DNA of 40,821 nt from the NCBI GenBank assembly GCA_002314435.1, contig DCFV01000121.1, forward strand, positions 46,702 to 87,522, given 5' to 3'. Below the pieces are notes generated by a model, which worked only from the letters and a program-made list of their open reading frames with translations, was not told the DNA's origin and searched no databases. Below, in pieces: positions 8,453 through 16,242 of the stretch. The position numbers and the translations under genes are program-made. The DNA comes from Acidobacteriaceae bacterium UBA1795. Its GTDB lineage: Bacteria > Acidobacteriota > Terriglobia > Terriglobales > Acidobacteriaceae. Positions within the stretch are counted from its first letter, which is position 1; each line of letters opens with the position of its first letter.

Positions 8453-11182
8453 ATGTTCCGTTCTGTTCTATTTTGCAGTGCCAGCCTGGCCCTGCTGCTT
8501 GCCCTACCTTCCGCAATCCACGCCCAAACGCCAGCCAGCCCCGCCCCCTTCACCTCTCTCCAGCCGCTCCCCTTTGACACCTCAGGCCCCGTCCTCCGCG
8601 CCCCCGCCCAACCGCAAAAGCCCTTCACCGTCGCCGGCCCCCGCGGCGTCCTCGTCGGCCAGCAGGACGGCACCTTCGAAGCCTGGGTTCTCCCCGTCAA
8701 GCTCCTCTCGCACCTCACCATCGAGGCCCGCATCCAGGGCTACTCCGTCCCCGTCGACGTCAACCCGCAGGCCGCCCAGATCGAGGTCCGCCCCGACCGC
8801 ACCATCCTCACCTACAGCCACATCGGCTTCACCGTCCGCCAAATCATGTTTGTCCCGCCCGCCACAACCAAAGCAAGTGGCGCCGCCACCGGCCCCGTCG
8901 TCCTCTTTGAGTTCGACTGCCTCCACCCCACCGACTTCATCTTCCGCTTCACCCCCAACCTCGCCTGGATGTGGCCCCAGCGCAACGAAGGCGTCCCCGG
9001 CGTCGAGTGGGTCGCGCCCGATCCCCGCAACCCCGCTGCCCCGCACGGCTTCTACGCCTTTCACACCGACTACCCCGACCTCGCCGCCGCCCTCACCATC
9101 CCCGGCGCCGAGCCCGGCATCCTCGCGCCCTACCAGGAGCGCCCCAAGGACTACCCCGTCGAGCTCAAACTCCACATCGACCCAGCGCGCGACCACGGCC
9201 GCCTCTTCCCGCTCCTCATGGCCGTCGGCTTGAACGCCCCCACCGCCACCAACGCCGCCCTCGGCTCCACCCTCGCCCGCCTCAACGCCGATATCCCCGC
9301 CCTCTACGCATCGCAGGCGCAGACCTATAAGGATGTCCTCGCCCACTCCGTCTCTATCGAGACCCCCGACAAGTCCCTCGACGAAGCCTTCCAGTGGGCC
9401 ATCGTCTCCATCGAGCAGCTCAAGACCCACGTCCCCAACACCGACGAGACAGCATTAGTCGCGGGCTACTATTCCTCCGCCGACTCCGCGCGTCCCGGCT
9501 TCGGCTGGTTCTTCGGCCGCGATGCCCTCTACACCCTCTACGCCGTCAACGGTTACGGCGACTTCGCCCTCACCCGCGCCGAACTCGAGTTCCTCATCCA
9601 CCGCCAGCGCGCCGACGGCAAAATCATGCACGAGTACTCGCAGACCGCCGGGGCCGTCGACTGGCAGCAGTTCCCCTACCAGTGGGCCGCGGCCGATGCC
9701 ACTCCGCTCTTCCTCCTCGCAGTTGCGGATTATGTCCGCGCCAGCGGCGACACCACCTTCCTCGCCGCCCACCGCGACGCCGTCGAGAAAGCCTGGGCCT
9801 TCGAAACCGACCCCGCCCACGACACCGACCACGACGGCATCTACGACAACTCTCAGGGCACCGGCTGGGTCGAAAGCTGGCCCGGCGGCATGCCCCACCA
9901 GGAGGTCTACCTCGCGCTGCTGGACCAGCAAGCCTCCAGCGCCTACGCGTATCTTCAAACTCAACTCAAAGACGACGCCAAGGCAAAAGCCGCCGAGCAA
10001 AGAGCAACCACGCTAGCCAAAACCATCAACACCGAGTATTACGATTCAGACAAATCGTGCTACGCCTTCAGCCGCAACGTCGCTCCCGACGGAACGGCCT
10101 CGCTCGACCGCACCCGCACCGTCTATCCCGCACTCGCCTGGTGGGACCCCGCCAACAACAAGGCCATCCTCGACCAACCCGAGCCCTGTCTGCGTCAGTT
10201 CGCGGCTTCGTCCATCAACACTGACTGGGGCACCCGCGACGTTGCCAACGACGAAAAGATTTACGACGGCATGAGCTACCACCAGGGCTCCGTCTGGCCG
10301 CTCTTCACCGGCTGGGCCGCCCTCGCCGAGTACCGCGCCAACCAGCCCCTCGCCGGCTACCAACTCCTCAAGGAGAACGCCAACCTCACTCGCGCGCAAG
10401 ACCTCGGCGCCCACACCGAACTCCTCTCCGGCGACTTCTACGTCCCCATGGGCCGCAGCACCTCGCATCAGCTCTGGTCCAGCGCCATGGTCATCACGCC
10501 CACATTGCGCGGCCTCTTCGGCCTGAGCATTGACGCCGCTACAAAGACCATCACCGTCAATCCACATCTGCCCGCTAGCTGGGATCACGCAGACGTGATG
10601 CACCTTCCTCTTCCCGGTACAAACACCCGGCTCTCATTCAAGCGCAACGGCAATCAATTGGAAGTCTCCGCAAGTTTGAACGAAGACAATGGATGGCATC
10701 TGCGCAGTGACCTACCAGGTGCAACGTTCGGAGCGATCGACAAAGAAGTGGCAAAGAAGCTCGCAACGACCCCAGGCTCCGGTCTCCGCATTCCGCTTCC
10801 GGCAATCGAAGTGGATGAAACCGCCGGACCCTACGGGGATGCGACCATCGAGTCAGTCTCACTTCTGAACAAACCACCCGAGCCTGGAACGCGCCAACGC
10901 CGCTTCCACATACTCAATGCAACATACTCCGATCACAAGCTGGTTCTTACCGCCGAAGGCCTTGCTGACACCGATGCGATCGTCACGCTCATCCGTCACG
11001 GCCACATCGATCCGAAGGTTCAATCCGCTCCGCCGGCTCCGGCAAACGCTGAACGCGAAAACGCTGTGATCTCACACCGTGAGTGCGATGCCGACTTCTA
11101 CGCCTGCAAGGAGCTGCCGATGATCCTCCACTTCCCCGCAGGCACCGGCTTCCAAACCCTAACCGTCACCCTAACCTGGTAA
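8453..11182 (+). CDS. Secreted six-hairpin glycosidase, glycogen-debranching / amylo-alpha-1,6-glucosidase-like
   Basis: A 909-aa secreted protein with a clear signal peptide (residues 1-24, ending AIHAQ). Residues about 300-720 look like an (alpha/alpha)6 barrel of the GDE C-terminal/GH63-like superfamily: WFFGRDALYTLYAVNGYGD is the typical block with an Asp in the active-site cleft, and there are Trp- and Asp-rich segments around residues 400-480 and 590-620. A beta-sandwich-like domain precedes the barrel, and a C-terminal beta-rich region (about 740-909) follows. Cysteines are few. Clan assignment and bond specificity are uncertain; inverting exo-glycosidase activity on alpha-glycans is the best guess. 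GAGGGA lies 7 nt before the ATG. It follows the Oar-like receptor, suggesting shared glycan use. Confidence 0.85.
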   Translation: MFRSVLFCSASLALLLALPSAIHAQTPASPAPFTSLQPLPFDTSGPVLRAPAQPQKPFTVAGPRGVLVGQQDGTFEAWVLPVKLLSHLTIEARIQGYSVPVDVNPQAAQIEVRPDRTILTYSHIGFTVRQIMFVPPATTKASGAATGPVVLFEFDCLHPTDFIFRFTPNLAWMWPQRNEGVPGVEWVAPDPRNPAAPHGFYAFHTDYPDLAAALTIPGAEPGILAPYQERPKDYPVELKLHIDPARDHGRLFPLLMAVGLNAPTATNAALGSTLARLNADIPALYASQAQTYKDVLAHSVSIETPDKSLDEAFQWAIVSIEQLKTHVPNTDETALVAGYYSSADSARPGFGWFFGRDALYTLYAVNGYGDFALTRAELEFLIHRQRADGKIMHEYSQTAGAVDWQQFPYQWAAADATPLFLLAVADYVRASGDTTFLAAHRDAVEKAWAFETDPAHDTDHDGIYDNSQGTGWVESWPGGMPHQEVYLALLDQQASSAYAYLQTQLKDDAKAKAAEQRATTLAKTINTEYYDSDKSCYAFSRNVAPDGTASLDRTRTVYPALAWWDPANNKAILDQPEPCLRQFAASSINTDWGTRDVANDEKIYDGMSYHQGSVWPLFTGWAALAEYRANQPLAGYQLLKENANLTRAQDLGAHTELLSGDFYVPMGRSTSHQLWSSAMVITPTLRGLFGLSIDAATKTITVNPHLPASWDHADVMHLPLPGTNTRLSFKRNGNQLEVSASLNEDNGWHLRSDLPGATFGAIDKEVAKKLATTPGSGLRIPLPAIEVDETAGPYGDATIESVSLLNKPPEPGTRQRRFHILNATYSDHKLVLTAEGLADTDAIVTLIRHGHIDPKVQSAPPAPANAERENAVISHRECDADFYACKELPMILHFPAGTGFQTLTVTLTW

Positions 11183-11204
11183 TCAACCGCCACTTCTACC
11201 GACG

Positions 11205-11348
11205 TGTCATTCTGAGCGAAGCGCCTTAGGGGCCCCATGATCGTGCCAGCGATCATGGGGTAGGCGGAGCGCATAACCTGCTGTTGCGATGCATCTCAAG
11301 CACGAAAACGGGTGCCCTAGGTCTCGCTTCTGAGACCTGGGAAAGCAC
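11205..11348. repeat. Composite dispersed repeat: GTCATTCTGAGCGAAGCG module plus two hairpins
   Basis: At the convergent junction of the glycosidase and glycosyltransferase genes. It starts with module 1 (11205 onward, TGTCATTCTGAGCGAAGCG). A perfect 11-bp hairpin (11233-11243 with 11250-11260, arm CCCCATGATCG) follows, then the rest of module 1 (AACCTGCTGTTGC near 11276-11288). The last part is the AAA-bulge hairpin at 11310-11348: GTGC, stem CCTAGGTCTC with GAGACCTGGG, AAA, GCAC. Compared with the copy at 12721, the first hairpin looks like an insertion into module 1. Confidence 0.8.
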
Positions 11349-11432
11349 AACACCCCGCCGTCAACGAGAAATGACTCTTGATCCTTCTTCGCTGCCAAAG
11401 CAGCACTTTCCACTTAGCTCCCTGGCCGCCTG

Positions 11433-12413
11433 TCAGTGCTTCGCGTGAAGAGTAGGCATAGCTGCCATTCGCCGGGTTGCGTAGCGATCTGTGTACAACT
11501 GAACCAAACCGGCGTTCACGATCACCATCGCGGGATGCCGTCCGCGAACGATCGCCCTTGCGCGATGCGATATTGCCGTGAGCAGCATTCCGCGACCTTG
11601 CCAAAGCAGCGTGACCGCCAGGATGAAATGGTGCGCCGTGACCGAGTTCTTCACCCAGTAAAACAGCTTGCTGCCAATGAAGGCACGCCGGCAGGCACGA
11701 AACTTTTCGCCTCCCGGATAATGGCCATCCAACTCGTTCTTCACGATGTGCACCATCTGTTTCGCGAACTTCGGCACGTCACCGAACGTGTTGCTCCCGT
11801 GAATCCTGTAGCCGGTCGTTGCGGGAGAAATGAGTTGGACGGTACTCTCGCGTCCGAGATACAGGCAGAAGTCATCCACTTCCATCGGCCACATGTCACC
11901 CTGCCACCCCGGTGAACGTGCGAACGCTTCGCGGCTGACTACAATCGCGCTGGCGCCGCCTCCCTGCGATCGATCCTTCCTGACAAGCGCGTCGTACTCA
12001 TAGAATCGAATCGCGCCTTCGTATCGTCCTCTGCTTACGTCGGGGATCGTGTGCTTGCACCAGAGAAGCGCCCCGATGAGCAACGCCGGACTCCTGTGCT
12101 CGATCACCCTTGCATAAGTCTCCAGCGCCCAGGGCAATAGCACATCATCGCCGTCGAGAAACACGATGTATTCCCCGTTTGCCATGGAAGCGCCAAGGTT
12201 GCGCCCATACGTGGCTCCACAGTTCGAGGTGTTCCTGACGAGGCGAATGCGGTCGCCATACTTCAGCAGCGTCTGATAGGTGTGATCGCTGGAGTGATCT
12301 TCAATAACGATGATTTCAAACGAGCCTCTATATGTTTGATGCAGGGCCGAGTCTACGGCCTCGGCAACCAGGTGCTCCTGATTGTATGTGGCAATCACTA
12401 TGCTGAAGAGCAT
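11433..12413 (-). CDS. Family 2 glycosyltransferase (GT-A fold)
   Basis: Cytosolic or membrane-associated inverting glycosyltransferase, 326 aa. The N terminus MLFSIVIATYNQEHLV is the standard GT2 nucleotide-binding strand, with IVIEDHSSD around residues 35-43 and the metal-binding acidic motif DGDD at 87-90. The C-terminal 80 residues are basic with a hydrophobic helix, possibly a membrane-contact region. It stands alone, with no polysaccharide operon around it. The acceptor is unknown. Base composition is less skewed than in the flanking genes, so it may be a later arrival. Confidence 0.92.
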   Translation of the reverse strand: MLFSIVIATYNQEHLVAEAVDSALHQTYRGSFEIIVIEDHSSDHTYQTLLKYGDRIRLVRNTSNCGATYGRNLGASMANGEYIVFLDGDDVLLPWALETYARVIEHRSPALLIGALLWCKHTIPDVSRGRYEGAIRFYEYDALVRKDRSQGGGASAIVVSREAFARSPGWQGDMWPMEVDDFCLYLGRESTVQLISPATTGYRIHGSNTFGDVPKFAKQMVHIVKNELDGHYPGGEKFRACRRAFIGSKLFYWVKNSVTAHHFILAVTLLWQGRGMLLTAISHRARAIVRGRHPAMVIVNAGLVQLYTDRYATRRMAAMPTLHAKH

Positions 12414-12720
12414 TCAGTCTTCCTTGGGGACCAGCAACCTGAACGTAGCGAATTCGTGAACTGCATCCTGTATCGCCCATCACTTAGGCCTGTGAGGTAG
12501 GAATACCGCGCGTTCTGTGGCACTCTCGCGGCCAGATGTAAATACATGTATTGGAAAAAGGTAGATGTATTCGCTGCGACAGGGGACTCCCCTTCAAGAC
12601 CGAACCTGTTTTTCGACGGAAGTTAGTTGGCGGCACTGCCGGATGCCCCATCCGTAGCGCAGCCTCATCACGCCAACGGTGGATAACTTAAAGCAGCCGC
12701 GTTCACCAGCAAACAAGCTG
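12414..12720. other. Intergenic region upstream of the glycosyltransferase gene
   Basis: No gene is supported. It contains the 12-bp palindrome AATACATGTATT at 12541-12552, with a half copy (ATGTATT) at 12565-12571. These could be an operator, but no regulator gene is adjacent. The region is AT-richer than the genome average here. Confidence 0.4.
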
Positions 12721-12824
12721 TGTCATCCAGAGCGAAGCGAAGAACCTGCTGTTGCTTTGAGCGGAGCTTTCCCTACCACGAACATGGGCTCCCCAGGCCT
12801 CGCGTTTGAGACCTGGGAAAGCAC
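12721..12824. repeat. Composite dispersed repeat (module 1 plus AAA-bulge hairpin)
   Basis: Module 1 is at 12721-12755 (GTCATCCAGAGCGAAGCG, then GAACCTGCTGTTGC). The hairpin at 12786-12824 has stem CCCAGGCCTC with GAGACCTGGG (one mismatch), followed by AAAGCAC. Its 5' basal arm is decayed (GCTC instead of GTGC). It lies just past the 3' end of the minus-strand phosphatase-family gene. Confidence 0.8.
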
Positions 12825-12858
12825 GCGCTAGAACCAAACGCAAAGCCGGGCGACACGC

Positions 12859-13932
12859 CTATTGGCAGCCGAACCGGAGTAAGGCGCGGACACCTGCGTG
12901 GTCGGACGGCCAGAGGCCGTCTATTTTGTCCTGCGGCGCAGCGCCGGCGAGGCTGAGGTTCAGCGGGCACACGTTGCCGAGTGTCCAGATGTAGTCAATG
13001 CGCTGGAAGGCAGTGTCGATGGGGCTGGAATCGACGAGTTGCCACGTCGGAGCCGGGTTCTTGGGATAGCGGGCACCCCAGGCATCGGTGAATCCAAAAC
13101 TGAGCATTTCCTGGTAGGTGGCAATGCTGGCATCGGTGCCGAGGGCGTCCGCATTGAAGTCGCCGGCAATAATGACGGGCATGTCCGGCACATAAGCCGG
13201 GCCGTCACTGAGTTCCTTGGCCTGGGCTTCCTGGATCAGCAGCGTTGCAGGTGCCTGCGCAATGTAGTTCTCCAGATGGGTGACGATAAAGCGGAAGTTC
13301 TCACCGTGCAGAGCTACATCGGCGGAACCCCATCCCCGGGTAATGGTGACCGGGCCAGCAACGGTCGGGAGTGACAGCAGTGTGTTGAAGTTGGCCTTCT
13401 GCACGTTTGAAATCTGGAGATCGCCTTTATCGTTGCGGGCGAGCATGACGTCGGTGTTTTGGACGAAGAGCCAATTGGTCCCGTCCGGCAGAGGCCCTGC
13501 GAGTTGGAATTCAGGCACCACAACGACAACCTGGTAATCGAGGCCTTGCGCCTTGAGGGCGTCCATCAATTCCTGCAGCATGTCGTAACGGACGGCCGGA
13601 TTGGCTTGGTCGCCGACAAACCACGTGGAGACCTCCTGCAATCCGACGAGGTCCGGTTGCGTGATGGCAATCTGGTGCGCGATGGCTTGCATGCGCAAGG
13701 GAGGGTTGCTGGCGGTCACCTGGTTAAGAGTGATCTGCACCGCCTGCAGAAACTCCGGAAACGTCTGCGCGGACAGGACTTCCACGTAATCGGAGCCCTC
13801 GTTCACGTTGTACGTCATCACCTTTACGGTTCCGTTGGTTGCGCCGGTTGCCGCCTGTGTGGCGGGAACAAGGAGCATGGCAGCCAGCATCACCATGCCG
13901 AAGCAGCAGAGCGATCTGAAACGCAGATACAT
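12859..13932 (-). CDS. Secreted endonuclease/exonuclease/phosphatase family protein
   Basis: A 357-aa exported protein. A signal peptide covers residues 1-28 (ending ATQAA) and AGGAGG lies 5 nt before the ATG. The EEP (DNase I-like) fold motifs are in order: MTYNV at 39-43 with Asn42, LQEVS with Glu100, AGDFNADA past mid-protein, and the terminal SDHAGV with the catalytic His. The superfamily includes nucleases, sphingomyelinases and inositol phosphatases, and sequence alone does not choose among them. Export favours nutrient scavenging of nucleic acid or phosphoesters. It is monocistronic. GC skew here differs from neighbouring genes, a weak sign of acquisition. Confidence 0.9.
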   Translation of the reverse strand: MYLRFRSLCCFGMVMLAAMLLVPATQAATGATNGTVKVMTYNVNEGSDYVEVLSAQTFPEFLQAVQITLNQVTASNPPLRMQAIAHQIAITQPDLVGLQEVSTWFVGDQANPAVRYDMLQELMDALKAQGLDYQVVVVVPEFQLAGPLPDGTNWLFVQNTDVMLARNDKGDLQISNVQKANFNTLLSLPTVAGPVTITRGWGSADVALHGENFRFIVTHLENYIAQAPATLLIQEAQAKELSDGPAYVPDMPVIIAGDFNADALGTDASIATYQEMLSFGFTDAWGARYPKNPAPTWQLVDSSPIDTAFQRIDYIWTLGNVCPLNLSLAGAAPQDKIDGLWPSDHAGVRALLRFGCQ

Positions 13933-14118
13933 TGCGTCCTCCTGACCCCTGAGAGCTTACCCCCAAATCGCCCTGAGTGCGCGTGAGAATGCGCGCCACT
14001 TCCGGGAGTACAGCCAGCAAAGCCTGGTCGATCGATGTTTCCAGGACTTGAGACAGAATTGGTTGTCACAAAAAGAGTGATGCCGCGGTTGGCCACCCCA
14101 ACCCAGCCACAGATGCGT

Positions 14119-14153
14119 TTGCCCCAACCTTGCGCAGCAAGGGGGGAAAGCAT
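14119..14153. repeat. AAA-bulge hairpin copy with CCTTGC stem
   Basis: Basal TGC/GCA, clamp CCCC/GGGG, an AA bulge on the 5' side, apical stem CCTTGC/GCAAGG with a GCA loop, then AAAGCA. It is in tandem with the next copy, 20 bp away, in the 634-bp gap (13933-14566) between the phosphatase-family gene and the methyltransferase gene. That gap otherwise shows no gene. Confidence 0.7.
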
Positions 14154-14164
14154 TCTTCGCGCAG

Positions 14165-14230
14165 CACGAAAATGGGTGCCCCAGGTCTCGCTTTTGAGAC
14201 CTGGGAAAGCACGAACCCAATCCAACCGAT
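14165..14230. repeat. AAA-bulge hairpin copy, reference form
   Basis: The cleanest copy: GCACGAAAATGG, then GTGC, the 10-bp stem CCCAGGTCTC/GAGACCTGGG with loop GCTTTT, then AAA and GCAC, ending 14212. The tail GAACCCAATCCAACCGAT (14213-14230) is repeated exactly after the copy at 14417-14463. Confidence 0.88.
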
Positions 14231-14416
14231 ACGGCAGGTGGCCCAGTCATCAGAATCACCAGGAGCCATAAGAAGCTGTGCCCCGTTCATCGCAGCTCCA
14301 TCGCGATGAGCGGGTCTTCGGGCGAGACTTCGGCAAGACAACGATAGGACCATGCCATACGGACTGAGGCGGTTTCAGAAGGCGGAAACTCTTCACGTCA
14401 TTACGTTCAGTTGCGC

Positions 14417-14481
14417 GGGTGCCCCGTCCTTCGCCTCTTCTCTGGCGAAGGGTGGGAAAGCACGAACCCAATCCAACCGAT
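14417..14481. repeat. AAA-bulge hairpin copy with a CCTTCGCC stem
   Basis: GTGC, then a 13-bp stem of CCC, two G-T wobbles and CCTTCGCC/GGCGAAGG, then AAA, GCAC and the tail GAACCCAATCCAACCGAT. The stem bases differ completely from the copy at 14174-14212 while the flanks are identical. It lies inside the 5' extension of the methyltransferase reading frame, which argues for the downstream start at 14567. Confidence 0.88.
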
Positions 14482-14566
14482 GCGCATTCCACACAACAAT
14501 TGGATGGGAAGGCACGCGTTAGCCACTCTACGGCCGCACAGCGAACGTTGTAAGCTGTTCGTATCC

Positions 14567-16045
14567 ATGCCAAGGCCCTCGTCTCTTCTCGACACGCGTG
14601 TCATCTATTGCGGCGATAACTTGGAGCAGTTGAAGAAGCTGCCCGATGCCTGCATTGACCTCATCTACATTGATCCGCCGTTCAACTCGAATCGCAACTA
14701 CGAGGTCTTCTGGGGCGAGACAAAGGAGAAGCGGTCCTTCGACGATCGCCATGAATCCACTCAGGCCTACATCGAATTCATGCGGCCCCGTTGCGTCGAG
14801 TTGGCGCGAGTCCTCAAGAAGACCGGCAGCTTTTACTACCACTGCGACTGGCACGCCAGCCACTACGTCAAGGTGATGCTCGATCAGATTCTTGGAGAGA
14901 ACAACTTCCAGAACGAAATCGTATGGAAAAGAGCGGACGCGCACAGCGACGCGAAACAAGGCTCGAAACACTTTGGTCGTGTGCATGACTCGATTTTCTT
15001 CTACACAAGCTCAAGTGAATACACCTTCAACTTCATCTACAAGCCGTTGCCCGAGTCGACGGTGAATACATGGTACAAACATGTGGAAGAAGGCACCGGA
15101 CGACGGTATAACAAAGCCGACGTGACTGGCCCCGGAGGCGAAGCGAAAGGTTGCCCCGTATACGAATGGAAGGGAATCACCCGAGCGTGGCGCTACAGCA
15201 GAGAGAACATGGAGAAGCTCGAACGGGAAGGTCGGTTGGTGTATTCATCGACTGGCATGGTTTACCAAAAGCGTTACTTGGACGAGAGTAAGGGTGTTCC
15301 GCTCCAGAGTTGGTGGGACGATATCGGGATGCTGCGCGGAATCAATCGCGGCGGTGAACGCCTCGGCTACCCGACCCAAAAGCCGCTTGCGTTGCTTGAA
15401 AGGATCATCCAAGCCAGCAGCAATGAGAACGACATCGTCCTCGATGCCTTTTGCGGCTGTGGCACAGCTCTAGTTGCTGCACAGAAACTCAATCGTCAGT
15501 GGATCGGCATCGACATCTCTCCAACCGCCTGCCGCGTGATGGGGAAGCGACTGCACGACGTTTGTCATCTGCCTGAGAACGAGAAGCTATGGCAAGTCGG
15601 TCGCGGATTCGTCCTCCGTGATCTGCCGTGGACAGAGCAAAAACTCCGCAAGATCCCTCCATTCGAGTTCGAGAACTGGGCAGTCATCGCGCTGGGCGGC
15701 ATCCCCAACAAGACCCAGGTGGGAGACATGGGCATCGACGGTCGCATCTACCCCATTGGCTCGGAGCCCGCAGCCTCCGGCAAGGAAGCCGGGCAGCTGG
15801 ACTTCATGGACGACTGGTACCCCATCCAGGTGAAACAGATGGACAAGGTCGGGCGTCCGGACATCGACAAGTTCGAAGCCGCAATGATTCGAACCAAACG
15901 GAAGAAGGGGTTCTTCGTGGGCTTCGACTTTTCCAGCGACAGCCTCACAGAGATCAACCGGTTCTTCCGTACCGAGCACATCGTAATCGTGCCATTGACC
16001 GTTCGGGAGATTCTGGACGAGTCCATTGCGCAGAAACTCGTCTGA
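14567..16045 (+). CDS. Beta-class DNA methyltransferase fused to an Mrr-like restriction endonuclease domain
   Basis: A 492-aa protein with two parts. Residues 1-340 are an N6-adenine/N4-cytosine methyltransferase: catalytic motif IV DPPF at 36-39 precedes the SAM-binding motif I (DAFCGCGT, 293-300), the beta-class order seen in CcrM and type III Mod proteins, with the target-recognition region between. Residues about 365-492 look like a PD-(D/E)XK Mrr-type nuclease: GIDGR with Asp391, then QVKQ at 421-424 (Q-x-K variant), then a helix. No separate restriction subunit or specificity gene is adjacent, so it could be a self-contained modification-restriction enzyme. I start at ATG 14567 because upstream codons run into a dispersed hairpin; the Shine-Dalgarno is poor. 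AT content is higher than in neighbours, suggesting transfer. Confidence 0.9.
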   Translation: MPRPSSLLDTRVIYCGDNLEQLKKLPDACIDLIYIDPPFNSNRNYEVFWGETKEKRSFDDRHESTQAYIEFMRPRCVELARVLKKTGSFYYHCDWHASHYVKVMLDQILGENNFQNEIVWKRADAHSDAKQGSKHFGRVHDSIFFYTSSSEYTFNFIYKPLPESTVNTWYKHVEEGTGRRYNKADVTGPGGEAKGCPVYEWKGITRAWRYSRENMEKLEREGRLVYSSTGMVYQKRYLDESKGVPLQSWWDDIGMLRGINRGGERLGYPTQKPLALLERIIQASSNENDIVLDAFCGCGTALVAAQKLNRQWIGIDISPTACRVMGKRLHDVCHLPENEKLWQVGRGFVLRDLPWTEQKLRKIPPFEFENWAVIALGGIPNKTQVGDMGIDGRIYPIGSEPAASGKEAGQLDFMDDWYPIQVKQMDKVGRPDIDKFEAAMIRTKRKKGFFVGFDFSSDSLTEINRFFRTEHIVIVPLTVREILDESIAQKLV

Positions 16046-16109
16046 GACGTCAACGGCCGGAGTCCCCGACCCTCCCAGCCAGTAGAAGACCCCGTCAATG
16101 CCGGATCAA

Positions 16110-16144
16110 CCGACCCCTGATCCCCAACGACTGATCACTATCCT
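16110..16144. repeat. Degenerate heptad-repeat tract upstream of the GH20 gene
   Basis: CTGATCC (16117), CTGATCA (16131) and CTATCCT (16138) lie on a 7-bp grid, with an altered unit between the first two. It is about 100 bp before the GH20 start, and no -10 box directly abuts it. It belongs to the same family as 931-972. Confidence 0.45.
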
Positions 16145-16242
16145 GATCAAATTTGTAAAAAACGATCACAATCCAGCCCGCACCTGCTACACTCGCCCCC
16201 AAGCACGTCCGCGATCCCATTCGCTTCCTTTAGGAGTCTCCC

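Noticed and set aside
14411..14566. Upstream extension of the methyltransferase reading frame
   Set aside because: It runs through a dispersed hairpin element and has no conserved protein features; ATG 14567 is the first sensible start.
14567..16045. Complete type III restriction-modification locus
   Set aside because: No Res helicase/nuclease gene is adjacent; only the fused methyltransferase-nuclease protein is present.
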